The notes under the pieces were generated by a model, which saw nothing but the letters and a program-made list of their open reading frames with translations, did no database searches and had not been told where the DNA came from. This document shows positions 36,637 through 45,398 of a stretch of 64,000 bases of DNA, piece after piece. The translations under genes were made by a program, and so were the position numbers. Position 1 is the stretch's first letter. Each line of letters opens with the position of its first letter. Source of the stretch: Shewanella hafniensis (GTDB lineage: Bacteria > Pseudomonadota > Gammaproteobacteria > Enterobacterales > Shewanellaceae); the NCBI RefSeq assembly GCF_019655335.1, contig NZ_BPFD01000002.1:1-64000 (forward strand), in the 5' to 3' direction.

Positions 36637-37142
36637 CGCGAGACAATCAGCTCCGCCAAGCTCGTGGACATAACATTCACTAAACCTTGTTTATACCATT
36701 GCGATGATTCGATGTTAAACGGGGTTTAAATAGAGAGATGCCGAAGTTTAAAACATCAAAATTTCATTGGTATGTTATCTCTTAACAATACTTATCCTCA
36801 GATTACATTACCGCCTCTTTTCCCCTGTGCTTTGATGATCTCAACGTCCATTCCATCACTGAGATTTAGGCCATCTTAACCTCAAGCATTTTGCTTAACT
36901 GAAAATGAATTCATGGCTGAAGCCCAAGTTGAAAAATAAAAATTGTGATGTTCATCATGGCTTTCCGGCTAAATTTCATTATTTAAAATATCAAAATGCA
37001 AATTTTAGAATTTCCATCTACGGGTGTTAAATCATCGTTCACATATCAGATACAAACTTGCAAATACCACTTTATAAGTAGGTGAATCCTCCTATATTAG
37101 AGGCACTGCACACGCAGTCTTATAGAAAGAAAAAGGGACGCG
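36637..37142. other. Long leader region of the decaheme cytochrome gene
   Basis: 506 bp without a gene. It is AT-rich, as expected of a promoter region. At 36944-36959 TGTGATGTTCATCATG matches the left CRP half-site fully and the right one partly. The ribosome-binding site AGGGA (37133-37137) precedes the start. CRP controls anaerobic respiration genes in Shewanella. Confidence 0.5.
36944..36959. promoter_or_regulatory. Candidate CRP site upstream of the decaheme cytochrome
   Basis: TGTGA TGTTCA TCATG against TGTGA-N6-TCACA: first half perfect, second half 3 of 5. It is 184 bp before the ATG, too far for a class II site unless the transcript leader is long. Confidence 0.35.
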
Positions 37143-39446
37143 ATGATGAAAAACTACAATAAATCTCTACTGGCACTGGCTCTCGTCAGTACCTTAAGTC
37201 TTACCGCCTGCGGGGACGGAAGCGATGGTCAAGATGGGGCACCTGGCACACCAGGTACACCCGGAACACCAGGCACTCCCGGAACACCAGGTACTCCGGG
37301 AACCCCTGCGGGATCCTTCGCAACGACTGCTCAATCTATTACTGATCTGGCTTTCACTTTAAGTCCAGCGGACATTAAAGTAACCAGCAGCGAAGGCTTT
37401 AGCGTTAAATTTACTATGACGGGAAAAAATGCAAATAAAGATGTTCCTTTTACAGGACTCGATAAAATTGCAATTTATTCCTTAACAGCAAATGAAAATA
37501 CCTCAGGTACTGGCGCGCCCGTTCAATGGCAAAACAATGCCATGGCGAACGCCGCAGGTACTTCGCTGACTTGTACTCTAAATGGTCTAAACGGTACTAA
37601 AAACGCGTGTACTTTAACCGAAGATACAACAACACCAGGCACTTATACTGCAACTTGGGCACATGATGGCGCAGCGCCAATCATTAATCCCAATGATAAT
37701 CCAAATGCGGTACACAGAATATTTCTACGCGCTTACAACGTCACAGACAGTGCAGGCGTAGCCTTATCTGACAAGATTTTATCTGTACCCGTTGACTTTA
37801 TCCCTGCCACTGATGAACTTGCATCATCAGGTAAAGATACCGTCAGTAGCGCAGCTTGTGAAAAGTGTCACGGTGAAGCAGATGGCCATATCGCCAATAT
37901 TTCAGCCCACCATAACTACCAAGGCGTTAAAAATTGTGTGACCTGCCATAACCCAGATCAAATCCCAAGTGATGCAGATCTAGCCGCAGGTTTAATATTT
38001 GACTTTGCACCTATGATCCACAGGATCCACTCTGGCGCAGAAAACGCAGCAAACTTCGATACGAGCAATAATACCGCTAAAGAATGGAGTGAAATTGGCT
38101 TCCCATCTGATCTGAAAGAATGTACGACCTGTCATACTACAGACCAACCTAGCTATAACACTATTTACGCCCAAGCTTGTGTAGGCTGCCATATGACAGT
38201 CAACTTTGCGACCAGTGAAAACCACTCTGAATTTGCCTTAGCTCAAGCAGATGATACTCAATGTAGTTCTTGCCACGGCACAGGTAACTTGTCGCCTGCG
38301 GTGGTGCATAGTGTCGGTAAACGTGCAGAGTATGCTTCTCTGTTCAAAGTTGACTTCACCAGTGCTACAACAGTTCCATCGGCTACTCTAGGCATGAAAA
38401 CCTTAACCTTAACAGCCAATGTCACCTTAAATGGTGCGCCAATTGCTGATGGTACATCGTTAAAAGCCTACAACGCGACCACTAACCCAACAGCGATGTT
38501 TGTCGCTAACGGTCTATTGATCGGTAATGTGGCCTCTGACGGTACTGTGTACTCTTGGAGAGATGTTAAACCTGCAGCAATCAGCCTGAAACTGGAAAAC
38601 GGTACGCTTGCTGGTGGCGTGTTAACTATCGTTAAAGATATCCCAGATGCGCAAGCTGTGGGCACTCTCTACGTAGGTTCAGAAGCCAACTTCTGTGCTA
38701 AAGCGGGTAAAGTGGTTAGCTGTAATACTCCAAGCTTAGAGTTTGGTCCAACTAGCCCTATCGGTAACGAAGCTGCAGTGAAATTCTATAGCCCTGATGG
38801 TAACGCAGTCACTAAAGCCCGTATGGCTGATCCTACTCGTATCACAGTCGCAGAAACTAAGTGTAATGCTTGTCATGGCACCTTAGATTATGCAAAAGGT
38901 TCTAGACACGGCGCTTACACCTTCGACCAATGTATGCACTGCCATAACGACACCACAGGCGCTTCTGGCCACGGTGCAACTGGCTATAAAGGCGATGATG
39001 GTAAGTTAGTTGTTAATCCTGAAGTGACCTTCAATAACAAAGACCTATTCACAGTTGCTCACCGTTTCCACAGCGGTAACTTCGGTGTAGTAGAAGGTAT
39101 CTTCCGCGATGCGAAAGGTGGTTTGTTCGGTTATCCTGCTGTTGAAACAGATTGTGCGGCTTGTCATAAAGACAATGCCAAACTGTTTGCAACTGACGGC
39201 GGTTTAACTTCAGGCAAACGCTCAATCAAAGTAGGTGCTTACTACATTAGCCCAGTAGCTGAATCATGCCGTAGCTGTCACGCTCACTCTGATGCAGCGG
39301 CTGTCGCTCACTTTAGAAGTAACGGTGCTGTGGTTGAAGCTGACGCAATGACAGATCCTAACTTACCAGTAGAATCTTGCGCGACCTGTCATGCTGAAGG
39401 AAAAACCTACGGCGTAGATAAGGTACACGCAGAGGTAGCACACTAG
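37143..39446 (+). CDS. Decaheme c-type cytochrome lipoprotein (OmcA/MtrC family)
   Basis: A 767-residue multiheme cytochrome predicted to be lipidated and to reach the outer membrane for extracellular electron transfer. The lipobox is LTAC (Cys23). Exactly ten CXXCH motifs occur between residues 239 and 750, five in each half (for example CEKCH, CVTCH, CTTCH, CVGCH, CSSCH; CNACH, CMHCH, CAACH, CRSCH, CATCH), with beta-rich domains between, the OmcA/MtrC arrangement. Right after the lipid anchor, residues 35-55 are seven GTP triplets, a collagen-like tract. No mtrA/mtrB-like porin partners are adjacent. Two ATGs are in tandem; 37143 was used. A strong terminator follows at 39503-39527. Terminal electron acceptor unknown. 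Confidence 0.93.
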   Translation: MMKNYNKSLLALALVSTLSLTACGDGSDGQDGAPGTPGTPGTPGTPGTPGTPGTPAGSFATTAQSITDLAFTLSPADIKVTSSEGFSVKFTMTGKNANKDVPFTGLDKIAIYSLTANENTSGTGAPVQWQNNAMANAAGTSLTCTLNGLNGTKNACTLTEDTTTPGTYTATWAHDGAAPIINPNDNPNAVHRIFLRAYNVTDSAGVALSDKILSVPVDFIPATDELASSGKDTVSSAACEKCHGEADGHIANISAHHNYQGVKNCVTCHNPDQIPSDADLAAGLIFDFAPMIHRIHSGAENAANFDTSNNTAKEWSEIGFPSDLKECTTCHTTDQPSYNTIYAQACVGCHMTVNFATSENHSEFALAQADDTQCSSCHGTGNLSPAVVHSVGKRAEYASLFKVDFTSATTVPSATLGMKTLTLTANVTLNGAPIADGTSLKAYNATTNPTAMFVANGLLIGNVASDGTVYSWRDVKPAAISLKLENGTLAGGVLTIVKDIPDAQAVGTLYVGSEANFCAKAGKVVSCNTPSLEFGPTSPIGNEAAVKFYSPDGNAVTKARMADPTRITVAETKCNACHGTLDYAKGSRHGAYTFDQCMHCHNDTTGASGHGATGYKGDDGKLVVNPEVTFNNKDLFTVAHRFHSGNFGVVEGIFRDAKGGLFGYPAVETDCAACHKDNAKLFATDGGLTSGKRSIKVGAYYISPVAESCRSCHAHSDAAAVAHFRSNGAVVEADAMTDPNLPVESCATCHAEGKTYGVDKVHAEVAH
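37245..37307 (+). repeat. 9-bp tandem repeats encoding (Gly-Thr-Pro)x7
   Basis: Seven 9-bp units of the form GGNACNCCN, 63 bp in total, differing only at third codon positions. Repeats of this kind can change copy number by slippage, in frame, altering linker length in the cytochrome. Confidence 0.92.
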
Positions 39447-39502
39447 TACTAGTACCTTTGGGTTGCCCCTGCACAACCCAAACTTCATCTCTGCAACTCA
39501 TT

Positions 39503-39527
39503 GGGGACCCTTAGGGTCCCCTTTTTT
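39503..39527 (+). terminator. Terminator of the decaheme cytochrome gene
   Basis: GGGGACCC, loop TTA, GGGTCCCC, then TTTTTT: a perfect 8-bp GC stem with a T-run. Confidence 0.95.
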
Positions 39528-39574
39528 ATTGCCGATTATCTTCACCAATCCGTATTAATAACTGCGATAAAAAC

Positions 39575-40258
39575 TTAATCCGCTAAGCGACTGGCTTGTG
39601 CAATACGTTGTCTAAGCAGCTTAATAAAGTCCTTAGCTTCTCTGTCCAAACTGTCGTGGGGAATATACAAGTGATAACCTAAACGCGTGTCTAACATCAC
39701 GCAGCGATGCCCAAACATCGCCAATACACCGCGATAACGATCCCCTTCTATCACCAAAGGACCAAACTCTGCGCCGAGATAAATTTCTAAAGTCGCTAAG
39801 TCCGCATCTTGCGAGGCTGCAGTCACCAATAAAGGCCGCTGCTCGGTTAATAAGCCTGTCGCTAAACGCAGGGAAATATTGTCCAAAATAGGATTTAAGT
39901 GTTTTAACTTAATACCTAAATAAGATAACTCTATGGTATCTAACCCATTAGTCACCCGCGGGATATCGACCCTTTGAATATTATCCCAATCGATAGACAC
40001 TTTGCCGCGGCGATGAAAATAGGTCAGCCCCTTGTCATCTAGTGCTAGAGTCGTTTCCGGCTCATACACCTTGGCTAAACCGAGAATTAATGAAATCGCG
40101 CCCAAACTAAAAAACATCAAACCAACAGCAAACAAGGCCGACCATGTCAGAAACAGCCCAAAACCCAGCAGCAGACTTAAGCCGCCTAGCCAAGTTAAGG
40201 TTAACCCATTTCGTTTTGATAAAGGACGCACAGACACACTTTCTGACTCAATTGTCAT
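39575..40258 (-). CDS. Membrane protein of DUF2982 type, function unknown
   Basis: A 227-residue protein with two membrane segments at about 19-38 and 44-63 (LTWLGGLSLLLGFGLFLTW and LMFFSLGAISLILGL), followed by a soluble beta-rich domain containing WDNIQRVDIPRVTNGLDTIE. It resembles the DUF2982 family seen in Shewanella and Vibrio. No function is known. It ends 48 bp from the decaheme terminator and follows the ElyC-like gene by 57 bp, so co-transcription with that gene is likely. Confidence 0.65.
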   Translation of the reverse strand: MTIESESVSVRPLSKRNGLTLTWLGGLSLLLGFGLFLTWSALFAVGLMFFSLGAISLILGLAKVYEPETTLALDDKGLTYFHRRGKVSIDWDNIQRVDIPRVTNGLDTIELSYLGIKLKHLNPILDNISLRLATGLLTEQRPLLVTAASQDADLATLEIYLGAEFGPLVIEGDRYRGVLAMFGHRCVMLDTRLGYHLYIPHDSLDREAKDFIKLLRQRIAQASRLAD

Positions 40259-40315
40259 TGTTCATCTTCCTGTTAACACTCACTCTCTTTAGACCGAACT
40301 TAGCAAACCACATCT

Positions 40316-41062
40316 TTAACTTACGGCCTTTATCCATAACCACAAACGGCCAATGTATTCGTGAATCGCCCGCTGAGAAGCCACTAGATTATCCGCCGTC
40401 AAACGCCACCAAAAATCATCTCTCCCAATAAAATCCGTTGGTGCGGCTTCAGGATGTAAACCTTTAGCGGTGAAGATAGCCATCGCCCGTGGCATATGAG
40501 TGGCCGATGTGACTAAGCGAAAGGGCTCCTCCCCTAACTCCCACTTCAAGTATTGCGCTTCTTCTATCGTATCTCGCGCTAAAGGGAATTGAATGATCCG
40601 ACGTTTATCAACGCCCAGTTCAACTGCGGCATTCGCCATCATTTCAGCATGGGAAACCTGCGTGAGTTCGCCGCCCCAACCGCTGACAATCAATTTACAT
40701 TCTTGGCCTAAATGAAGCTGCCTGACGCCTTCACTCAGTCTTGCAAGCGCTACTGCAGATAAGGATTGCACCGCAGTCGCGCCTTGAATATCCGAGTGTG
40801 CCGAACCTAATACCATCACAAAACAAGCGCCAGCGATGGGCGTAGAATTAATAGGGTAAGCCGCTTCTAATGGCCGCACTAAGGTATTTACACTCAGTTG
40901 ACTGCTTAAAAAGAGTAAGAGAAAAAAAGCGCAGGATACTAAGTATTTCGCCATGCTCCGACGGCGCCATACCAGAAAAGAAATCAATAATAACAATAGG
41001 ATAAAGGGAATCGGCATTATCCCTTGTGAAACAACTTTCTTAACCCAAAACATGATGTCCAT
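40316..41062 (-). CDS. ElyC/DUF218-type envelope protein
   Basis: A 248-residue inner-membrane protein resembling E. coli ElyC (YcbC), which affects peptidoglycan assembly at low temperature. Two N-terminal membrane helices (about 9-26, 33-54) are followed by the DUF218 domain: CFVMVLGSAHSDIQG, then LIVSGWGGE, LARDTIEEAQYLKWEL and TSATHMPRAMAIF, matching the ElyC order. Starts at 41062 and 41053 are both possible, the first chosen arbitrarily; no good ribosome-binding site is seen. Confidence 0.8.
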   Translation of the reverse strand: MDIMFWVKKVVSQGIMPIPFILLLLLISFLVWRRRSMAKYLVSCAFFLLLFLSSQLSVNTLVRPLEAAYPINSTPIAGACFVMVLGSAHSDIQGATAVQSLSAVALARLSEGVRQLHLGQECKLIVSGWGGELTQVSHAEMMANAAVELGVDKRRIIQFPLARDTIEEAQYLKWELGEEPFRLVTSATHMPRAMAIFTAKGLHPEAAPTDFIGRDDFWWRLTADNLVASQRAIHEYIGRLWLWIKAVS

Positions 41063-41234
41063 GCCAAGCAACCCAAAGGAGCGCAATCATAGCATCAAAA
41101 TACGGCGAAACGCACAGCAGATAACATTAGCCCAGCGTTTTGCTGGGCTAATGTTTATAAAACGTATAAGCCATTAAGGATTGATCTCAAAGCCGAATAA
41201 GCTCACTAGATGAGTACAGATATCCAAGCGAAGA

Positions 41235-42152
41235 TTACTTTTCCCACAACCAAGCGGCACCGCGCACTCCCGATGAACAACCGTATAGATTCTGCACCAC
41301 AGGCGTATGACACTCACGCCCCACCACATAATGGGCCAGCAATGCCGGTAATCTTGGGTAAATCGCCGCGACATTCGACATTCCGCCGCCCAGCACTATG
41401 GCATCGGGATCGAGCATATTGATCACATGGGCGAGTGAACGAGCGAGCCTATCCATATAACGATCAAACGCAGCCACCGCAATAGCGTTACCTTCATCGA
41501 CTAACAACATAATATCAGCACCTGATTTGGCAGCAGTACGCACTGTACCTGCAGCCGTCAAAGCCGCATTATAATCACGCACAAAGCCAGTGCCGGAGAT
41601 AAAGGTCTCGATACAATCGGGATTGCCACAGAAACATCGGGTGGTATTGAACTCTTCCTTGGTCATCCAAGGCAAAGGATTATGACCCCATTCACCGCCG
41701 ATACCATTACCACCGCCATGAACTTTGCCGTTAATTGCCACACCCGCGCCACAACCAGTACCAATAATCACGCCAAACACCACAGATGCACCAGCGGCAG
41801 CACCATCGACCGCCTCAGATACCGCAAAGCAGTTGGCATCATTGGCAACCCGCACTTCACGCTGCAACAATTCCCCTAAATCCACATCGAGGGGATGACC
41901 ATTGATCCACGTCGAGTTAGCATTTTTGACTAAACCTGAATAGGGCGATACCACACCTGGAATACCCACGCCGACAGTGCCTTGCTCGCCAAGAGTCGCT
42001 TCTGCTTCCTTAACTAAATTGACAACCGCAGCAAGCGTGCCCTGATAGTCACGTGGCGTCGTCACACGTTTGCGAAATAGCTCATTACCTTCATCACTCA
42101 GTGCGACTAATTCTATTTTTGTTCCGCCTAAATCGACGCCCATGCGCATCAT
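41235..42152 (-). CDS. mak: Fructokinase Mak (ROK family)
   Basis: A sugar kinase of 305 residues phosphorylating fructose (weakly mannose or glucose). It opens with the ATP motif [15 protein letters not shown], and [23 protein letters not shown] and the zinc-binding [18 protein letters not shown] follow; the order and spacing match E. coli Mak closely. The catalytic base is the Asp of the NDAN motif. Start 42152 has GGAG nine bases upstream. It precedes the ElyC-like gene on the same strand by about 170 bp. Confidence 0.92.
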   Translation of the reverse strand: MMRMGVDLGGTKIELVALSDEGNELFRKRVTTPRDYQGTLAAVVNLVKEAEATLGEQGTVGVGIPGVVSPYSGLVKNANSTWINGHPLDVDLGELLQREVRVANDANCFAVSEAVDGAAAGASVVFGVIIGTGCGAGVAINGKVHGGGNGIGGEWGHNPLPWMTKEEFNTTRCFCGNPDCIETFISGTGFVRDYNAALTAAGTVRTAAKSGADIMLLVDEGNAIAVAAFDRYMDRLARSLAHVINMLDPDAIVLGGGMSNVAAIYPRLPALLAHYVVGRECHTPVVQNLYGCSSGVRGAAWLWEK

Positions 42153-42213
42153 GAATTACTACTCCAGTGTTTAGCCCGCCCTTTCATCAACGAATATCGA
42201 TGCTAGGCGGTTG

Positions 42214-43020
42214 TTATTTCACCCAGCCTGGGGCTGTGGCAATAAAATAAGGGTTTAAAATGTCAGGTTTTTGATTATAAGTTAATGGTTCACCTGACTC
42301 ATAACAGACAACTGTGCCGCCTGCACTTTCGAGTACAGCTTGCGCCGCTGCGGTATCCCACTCGCTAGTTGGTCCCAGTCTGGGGTACAGATCGGCACTG
42401 CCTTCTGCCAACATACAAAACTTAAGCGAGCTACCCACGCTTAAGATGTCATGCTCGCCAAACTGTTGTAAATATTGCGCTAAACCTGGGCTCAAGTGCG
42501 AGCGACTGCCAACAATCATCGGCATTTCGCGTGGCGTATTGGCGCCCAATAAGGGGCTCTCTTGACCCGCTTGTTGACGCCATGCACCTAAATGCTTAGC
42601 GCCGTAATAATAGGTATCGAGCACAGGCGCATAAACCACACCTGCGATAGCAACCCCTTGATGAATAAGCGCAATATTGACGGTAAACTCGCCATTGCGC
42701 TTAATAAACTCCTTAGTGCCATCTAAAGGATCAATCAACCAATAGGTTTGCCATTGACGACGCACGTCCCACGCAATATCCGCCGCTTCCTCAGACATAA
42801 TAGGAATACCGACAAACTGCTGCGCCAATGCCGCCACTATCATGTGGTGCGCGGCTAAATCGGCGGCCGTCACGGGGCTATCGTCACCCTTGTGGCTCAC
42901 CGAAAAGTCATCTTGACCATAAACCGTCATAATGGCATCGCCCGCCGCTTTGGCAATCGCGACCACTTGCAATAGATCTTGTTTGGTCAATGTCTGTGCT
43001 ATTGTCGTCTTGTTTGTCAC
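42214..43020 (-). CDS. cysQ: 3'(2'),5'-bisphosphate nucleotidase CysQ
   Basis: Hydrolyses adenosine 3',5'-bisphosphate left over from sulfate assimilation; inositol-monophosphatase fold, 268 residues. Metal-binding motifs: PIMSEEAAD (about 80), WLIDPLDGTKEFI (about 100-112) and WDTAAAQAVLESAGG (about 217). The start is GTG at 43020 with TTAAGGAAG five bases upstream. Separated by 61 bp from mak, same strand. Confidence 0.93.
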   Translation of the reverse strand: MTNKTTIAQTLTKQDLLQVVAIAKAAGDAIMTVYGQDDFSVSHKGDDSPVTAADLAAHHMIVAALAQQFVGIPIMSEEAADIAWDVRRQWQTYWLIDPLDGTKEFIKRNGEFTVNIALIHQGVAIAGVVYAPVLDTYYYGAKHLGAWRQQAGQESPLLGANTPREMPMIVGSRSHLSPGLAQYLQQFGEHDILSVGSSLKFCMLAEGSADLYPRLGPTSEWDTAAAQAVLESAGGTVVCYESGEPLTYNQKPDILNPYFIATAPGWVK

Positions 43021-43386
43021 TGAAACTTCCTTAATGCATTAAATATCTTGGCATTATGCCATTGTCATCCAAGGGGAATTTAGAACAAATTCATCATACA
43101 TCAAGCAAAATAGACTAAGACTCGCGGCCTAAACCACGGCACACAAAACCACAGATTAACAAAGTGATTACGATACTAAGGCAAGCCATCGGCGCTGAGA
43201 AGGGGCTTGAGTCCAGCTGCATTCGTATTCACAGCCTATGTTTTCATATTGATAGTCTACATATGTCGCTTAAATCTGATTATTGGCGGGCTTATGGTTT
43301 TCGACAGCATTAAACGCTGGATAACGTAAACGCTTAACGCCTGATTAAAATTGCCTAAAGCAAAATGTGAGTCACACTCAATATCG
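43021..43386. other. Intergenic between RmlD-like gene and cysQ
   Basis: 366 bp. I see no gene, RNA or clear terminator; it should contain the cysQ promoter. Confidence 0.35.
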
Positions 43387-44547
43387 TCAAGATAACCGCC
43401 GCAACATGCGATTCAGTTGCTGACACCAATCTTGCCACTCGATTTGTTCAGGCATCGACAGTGCATTATGGGCCACCAAAGTGGAGCGTAATTTACCACT
43501 GTTCAACACGCTATAACTCGGCCTTTTTGCCAAACTCACGCCGCGGTTTAATGCCTGTTTAGCGTAATCAGGACTGGTAATTGGCTGGATGACCACAGGT
43601 TGACTTAACAAATTAAGCGCTAGGGCTTGTCGCTGGATTTCACAGGCAAATTCATACCAACTGCATTGGCCTTGAGCGCTGTAATGGAATACGCCCGAGC
43701 GCTGCTGCATGACTAATTGCCAAATCACCTTAGCGAGTGCATCACTCCATGTTGGGCAGCCGATTTGATCGACTATCACCTGCAAGCTTGGCTGAGTACG
43801 CATCAAGTTGAGCATGGTTTTGACAAAATTATGCCCATTTTGACCGTAAAGCCATGAGGTGCGAACAATCGTTGCCCGCTCACCCAAGACCGCCAATACC
43901 TTCTGCTCACCGAGCAACTTACTCTTGCCGTAAGCAGACAACGGCTCGGGAGCATCGAGTTCAACAAATGGCCTTGGTAAATGGTTTGGATTTGAATTTG
44001 GAGCTAAGTCAGGGTTTTGATGCTGTTCAAAGTCAGCTTCTCTAGCATCACTTACAGCACGTTCAGTTGCATGGGCAATACCGCAAACAGCATGACCACC
44101 AAACACATAATCGCTCGACACATGCAGCAAGCGGGCGCCCGACAGTAAACATTGCTGCGCCAATAACTCAGGGCCGAGTGCATTCACCCGATTCGCTTCA
44201 ATAGCATCATGCTCAGCAGCGTCGACCGCATTATAGGCCGCGCAATTGATCACCCAACTGGGTCGATAATGAGCAAATACGGCAGCAATATTGGCGGCAT
44301 CGGTAATGTTTAACTGACTGCGATTTAGCGCATAAAGCTTCAGTGGCGCGACTGTGTTTGCGCTCGTGTTTGCACTTGTGCTGCTATTTAGGGCTAGCTC
44401 GACAATATCGGCAGCGACTCTCAGCAAGGCCTCTGCGAGCTGACTCTTAGCGCCCGTGATTAACACCACTTGAGGAGTGTTAGCGTCAGTGGCTCTTGCC
44501 GCCCCGCATTGAAGTGGCGTCACTTTAGTTGCCACTATTTTCATCAC
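43387..44547 (-). CDS. RmlD-like dTDP-4-dehydrorhamnose reductase family protein
   Basis: An extended SDR of 386 residues, against about 290-300 for RmlD. It keeps VLITGAKSQLAEAL (about 28-41), the SSDYVFGG motif, the catalytic YxxxK (AYGKSK), RTSWLYGQNGHNFVKTML and QIGCPTWSDALAKVI. The excess length comes from a threonine/asparagine-rich stretch near 53-68 (SSTSANTSANTVA) and an insertion of about 40 residues after SSDYVFGG (the HQNPDLAPNSNPNHLPRPF region). No rmlA, rmlB or rmlC is nearby, so a role in dTDP-rhamnose synthesis is doubtful; in many Alteromonadales a solitary copy exists. The start is GTG at 44547 or ATG at 44544, both inside a duplicated segment. Confidence 0.78.
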   Translation of the reverse strand: MMKIVATKVTPLQCGAARATDANTPQVVLITGAKSQLAEALLRVAADIVELALNSSTSANTSANTVAPLKLYALNRSQLNITDAANIAAVFAHYRPSWVINCAAYNAVDAAEHDAIEANRVNALGPELLAQQCLLSGARLLHVSSDYVFGGHAVCGIAHATERAVSDAREADFEQHQNPDLAPNSNPNHLPRPFVELDAPEPLSAYGKSKLLGEQKVLAVLGERATIVRTSWLYGQNGHNFVKTMLNLMRTQPSLQVIVDQIGCPTWSDALAKVIWQLVMQQRSGVFHYSAQGQCSWYEFACEIQRQALALNLLSQPVVIQPITSPDYAKQALNRGVSLAKRPSYSVLNSGKLRSTLVAHNALSMPEQIEWQDWCQQLNRMLRRLS

Positions 44548-44604
44548 GGATCAACAGCATGGCTCATCGTCTTTCATCACGGATCAACAGCATGGCTCAT
44601 CGTC
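44539..44604. repeat. Perfect 33-bp tandem duplication across a gene junction
   Basis: Bases 44539-44571 and 44572-44604 are identical. The right-hand copy holds the last codons and the TGA stop of the YcdX-type gene (ending DDEPCC); the left-hand copy repeats them untranslated and leads into the RmlD-like start, so spacing between the two genes has grown by one unit. Confidence 0.95.
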
Positions 44605-45348
44605 GCTAAATAAGGGGATCAAATCAGCAACGGTTTCATGGCCACGGGCGGCTAGAAAGGCCAAGAGTGCAGAAGGACTGCGATTGAGTAAGCGCGATGG
44701 CGGATAAGCCACTTCATCGATGATCGCTTGCGCCCGCGCAAAACCGCCCAAGCTGAAAGCCACATGGGAATCAGAGCCCATAACTAAAATAGTGCCAAAT
44801 TCCTTGGCCGCTTTAGCAATCGCAGTGCAATTGGCTTCGCTACCCTTACGGGATACTTCAAAGGAGGAATTGTTAATTTCAAGCGCTACACCGTATTCGG
44901 CAGCGGCGCGGGCAACGGCTTCAATATCAATCGGATAGGCGGGGTTTCCCGGATGAGTAATGACATCGACCTTGCCACTCTTAATCGCATTAATCATGGC
45001 CTCTGTGTGGGTTGCCTTATCCGATGGCGGATAAACCGGTTCATGGAATCCCGCGAGCACAATATCGAGCTGCTTTAAATAATCACCAAAGAAATCAATC
45101 TCGCCGTCGATATTTTTAATATTGGCTTCGATACCACGCAAAATCCCGACGCCATCAACCATACGCGGCAACACTCTTAAATTCACAAAGTGCCAAAAAT
45201 GCGGCGCATCGGCCATCGCAGGCCCATGATCTGTGGTGGCAAATAGGCGAATCCCCTTCTGCTTTGCCACCGCTAAGTAGTCATGAATCGTGCTATAAGC
45301 ATGGCTCGAAGCCACAGTATGGGTATGAGTGTCGACTTGGTACTGCAT
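44584..45348 (-). CDS. PHP-domain phosphatase of the YcdX type
   Basis: A 254-residue trinuclear-zinc phosphoesterase. The metal ligands appear as VDTHTHT (5-11), ATTDHGP (about 38-44), a His in the AGFHEPV block near 95, THPGNP near 136 and the last MGSDSHVAF near 196, the complete YcdX/PHP set. In E. coli YcdX contributes to swarming; the natural substrate is unknown. It ends in DDEPCC, with the stop codon inside a 33-bp tandem duplication. Follows the helicase gene by 50 bp, on the same strand. Confidence 0.88.
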   Translation of the reverse strand: MQYQVDTHTHTVASSHAYSTIHDYLAVAKQKGIRLFATTDHGPAMADAPHFWHFVNLRVLPRMVDGVGILRGIEANIKNIDGEIDFFGDYLKQLDIVLAGFHEPVYPPSDKATHTEAMINAIKSGKVDVITHPGNPAYPIDIEAVARAAAEYGVALEINNSSFEVSRKGSEANCTAIAKAAKEFGTILVMGSDSHVAFSLGGFARAQAIIDEVAYPPSRLLNRSPSALLAFLAARGHETVADLIPLFSDDEPCC

Positions 45349-45398
45349 GGTTCACCTCAGTCAAATGATTCAATCAATTTAGAAAAATTGGCCACGAT

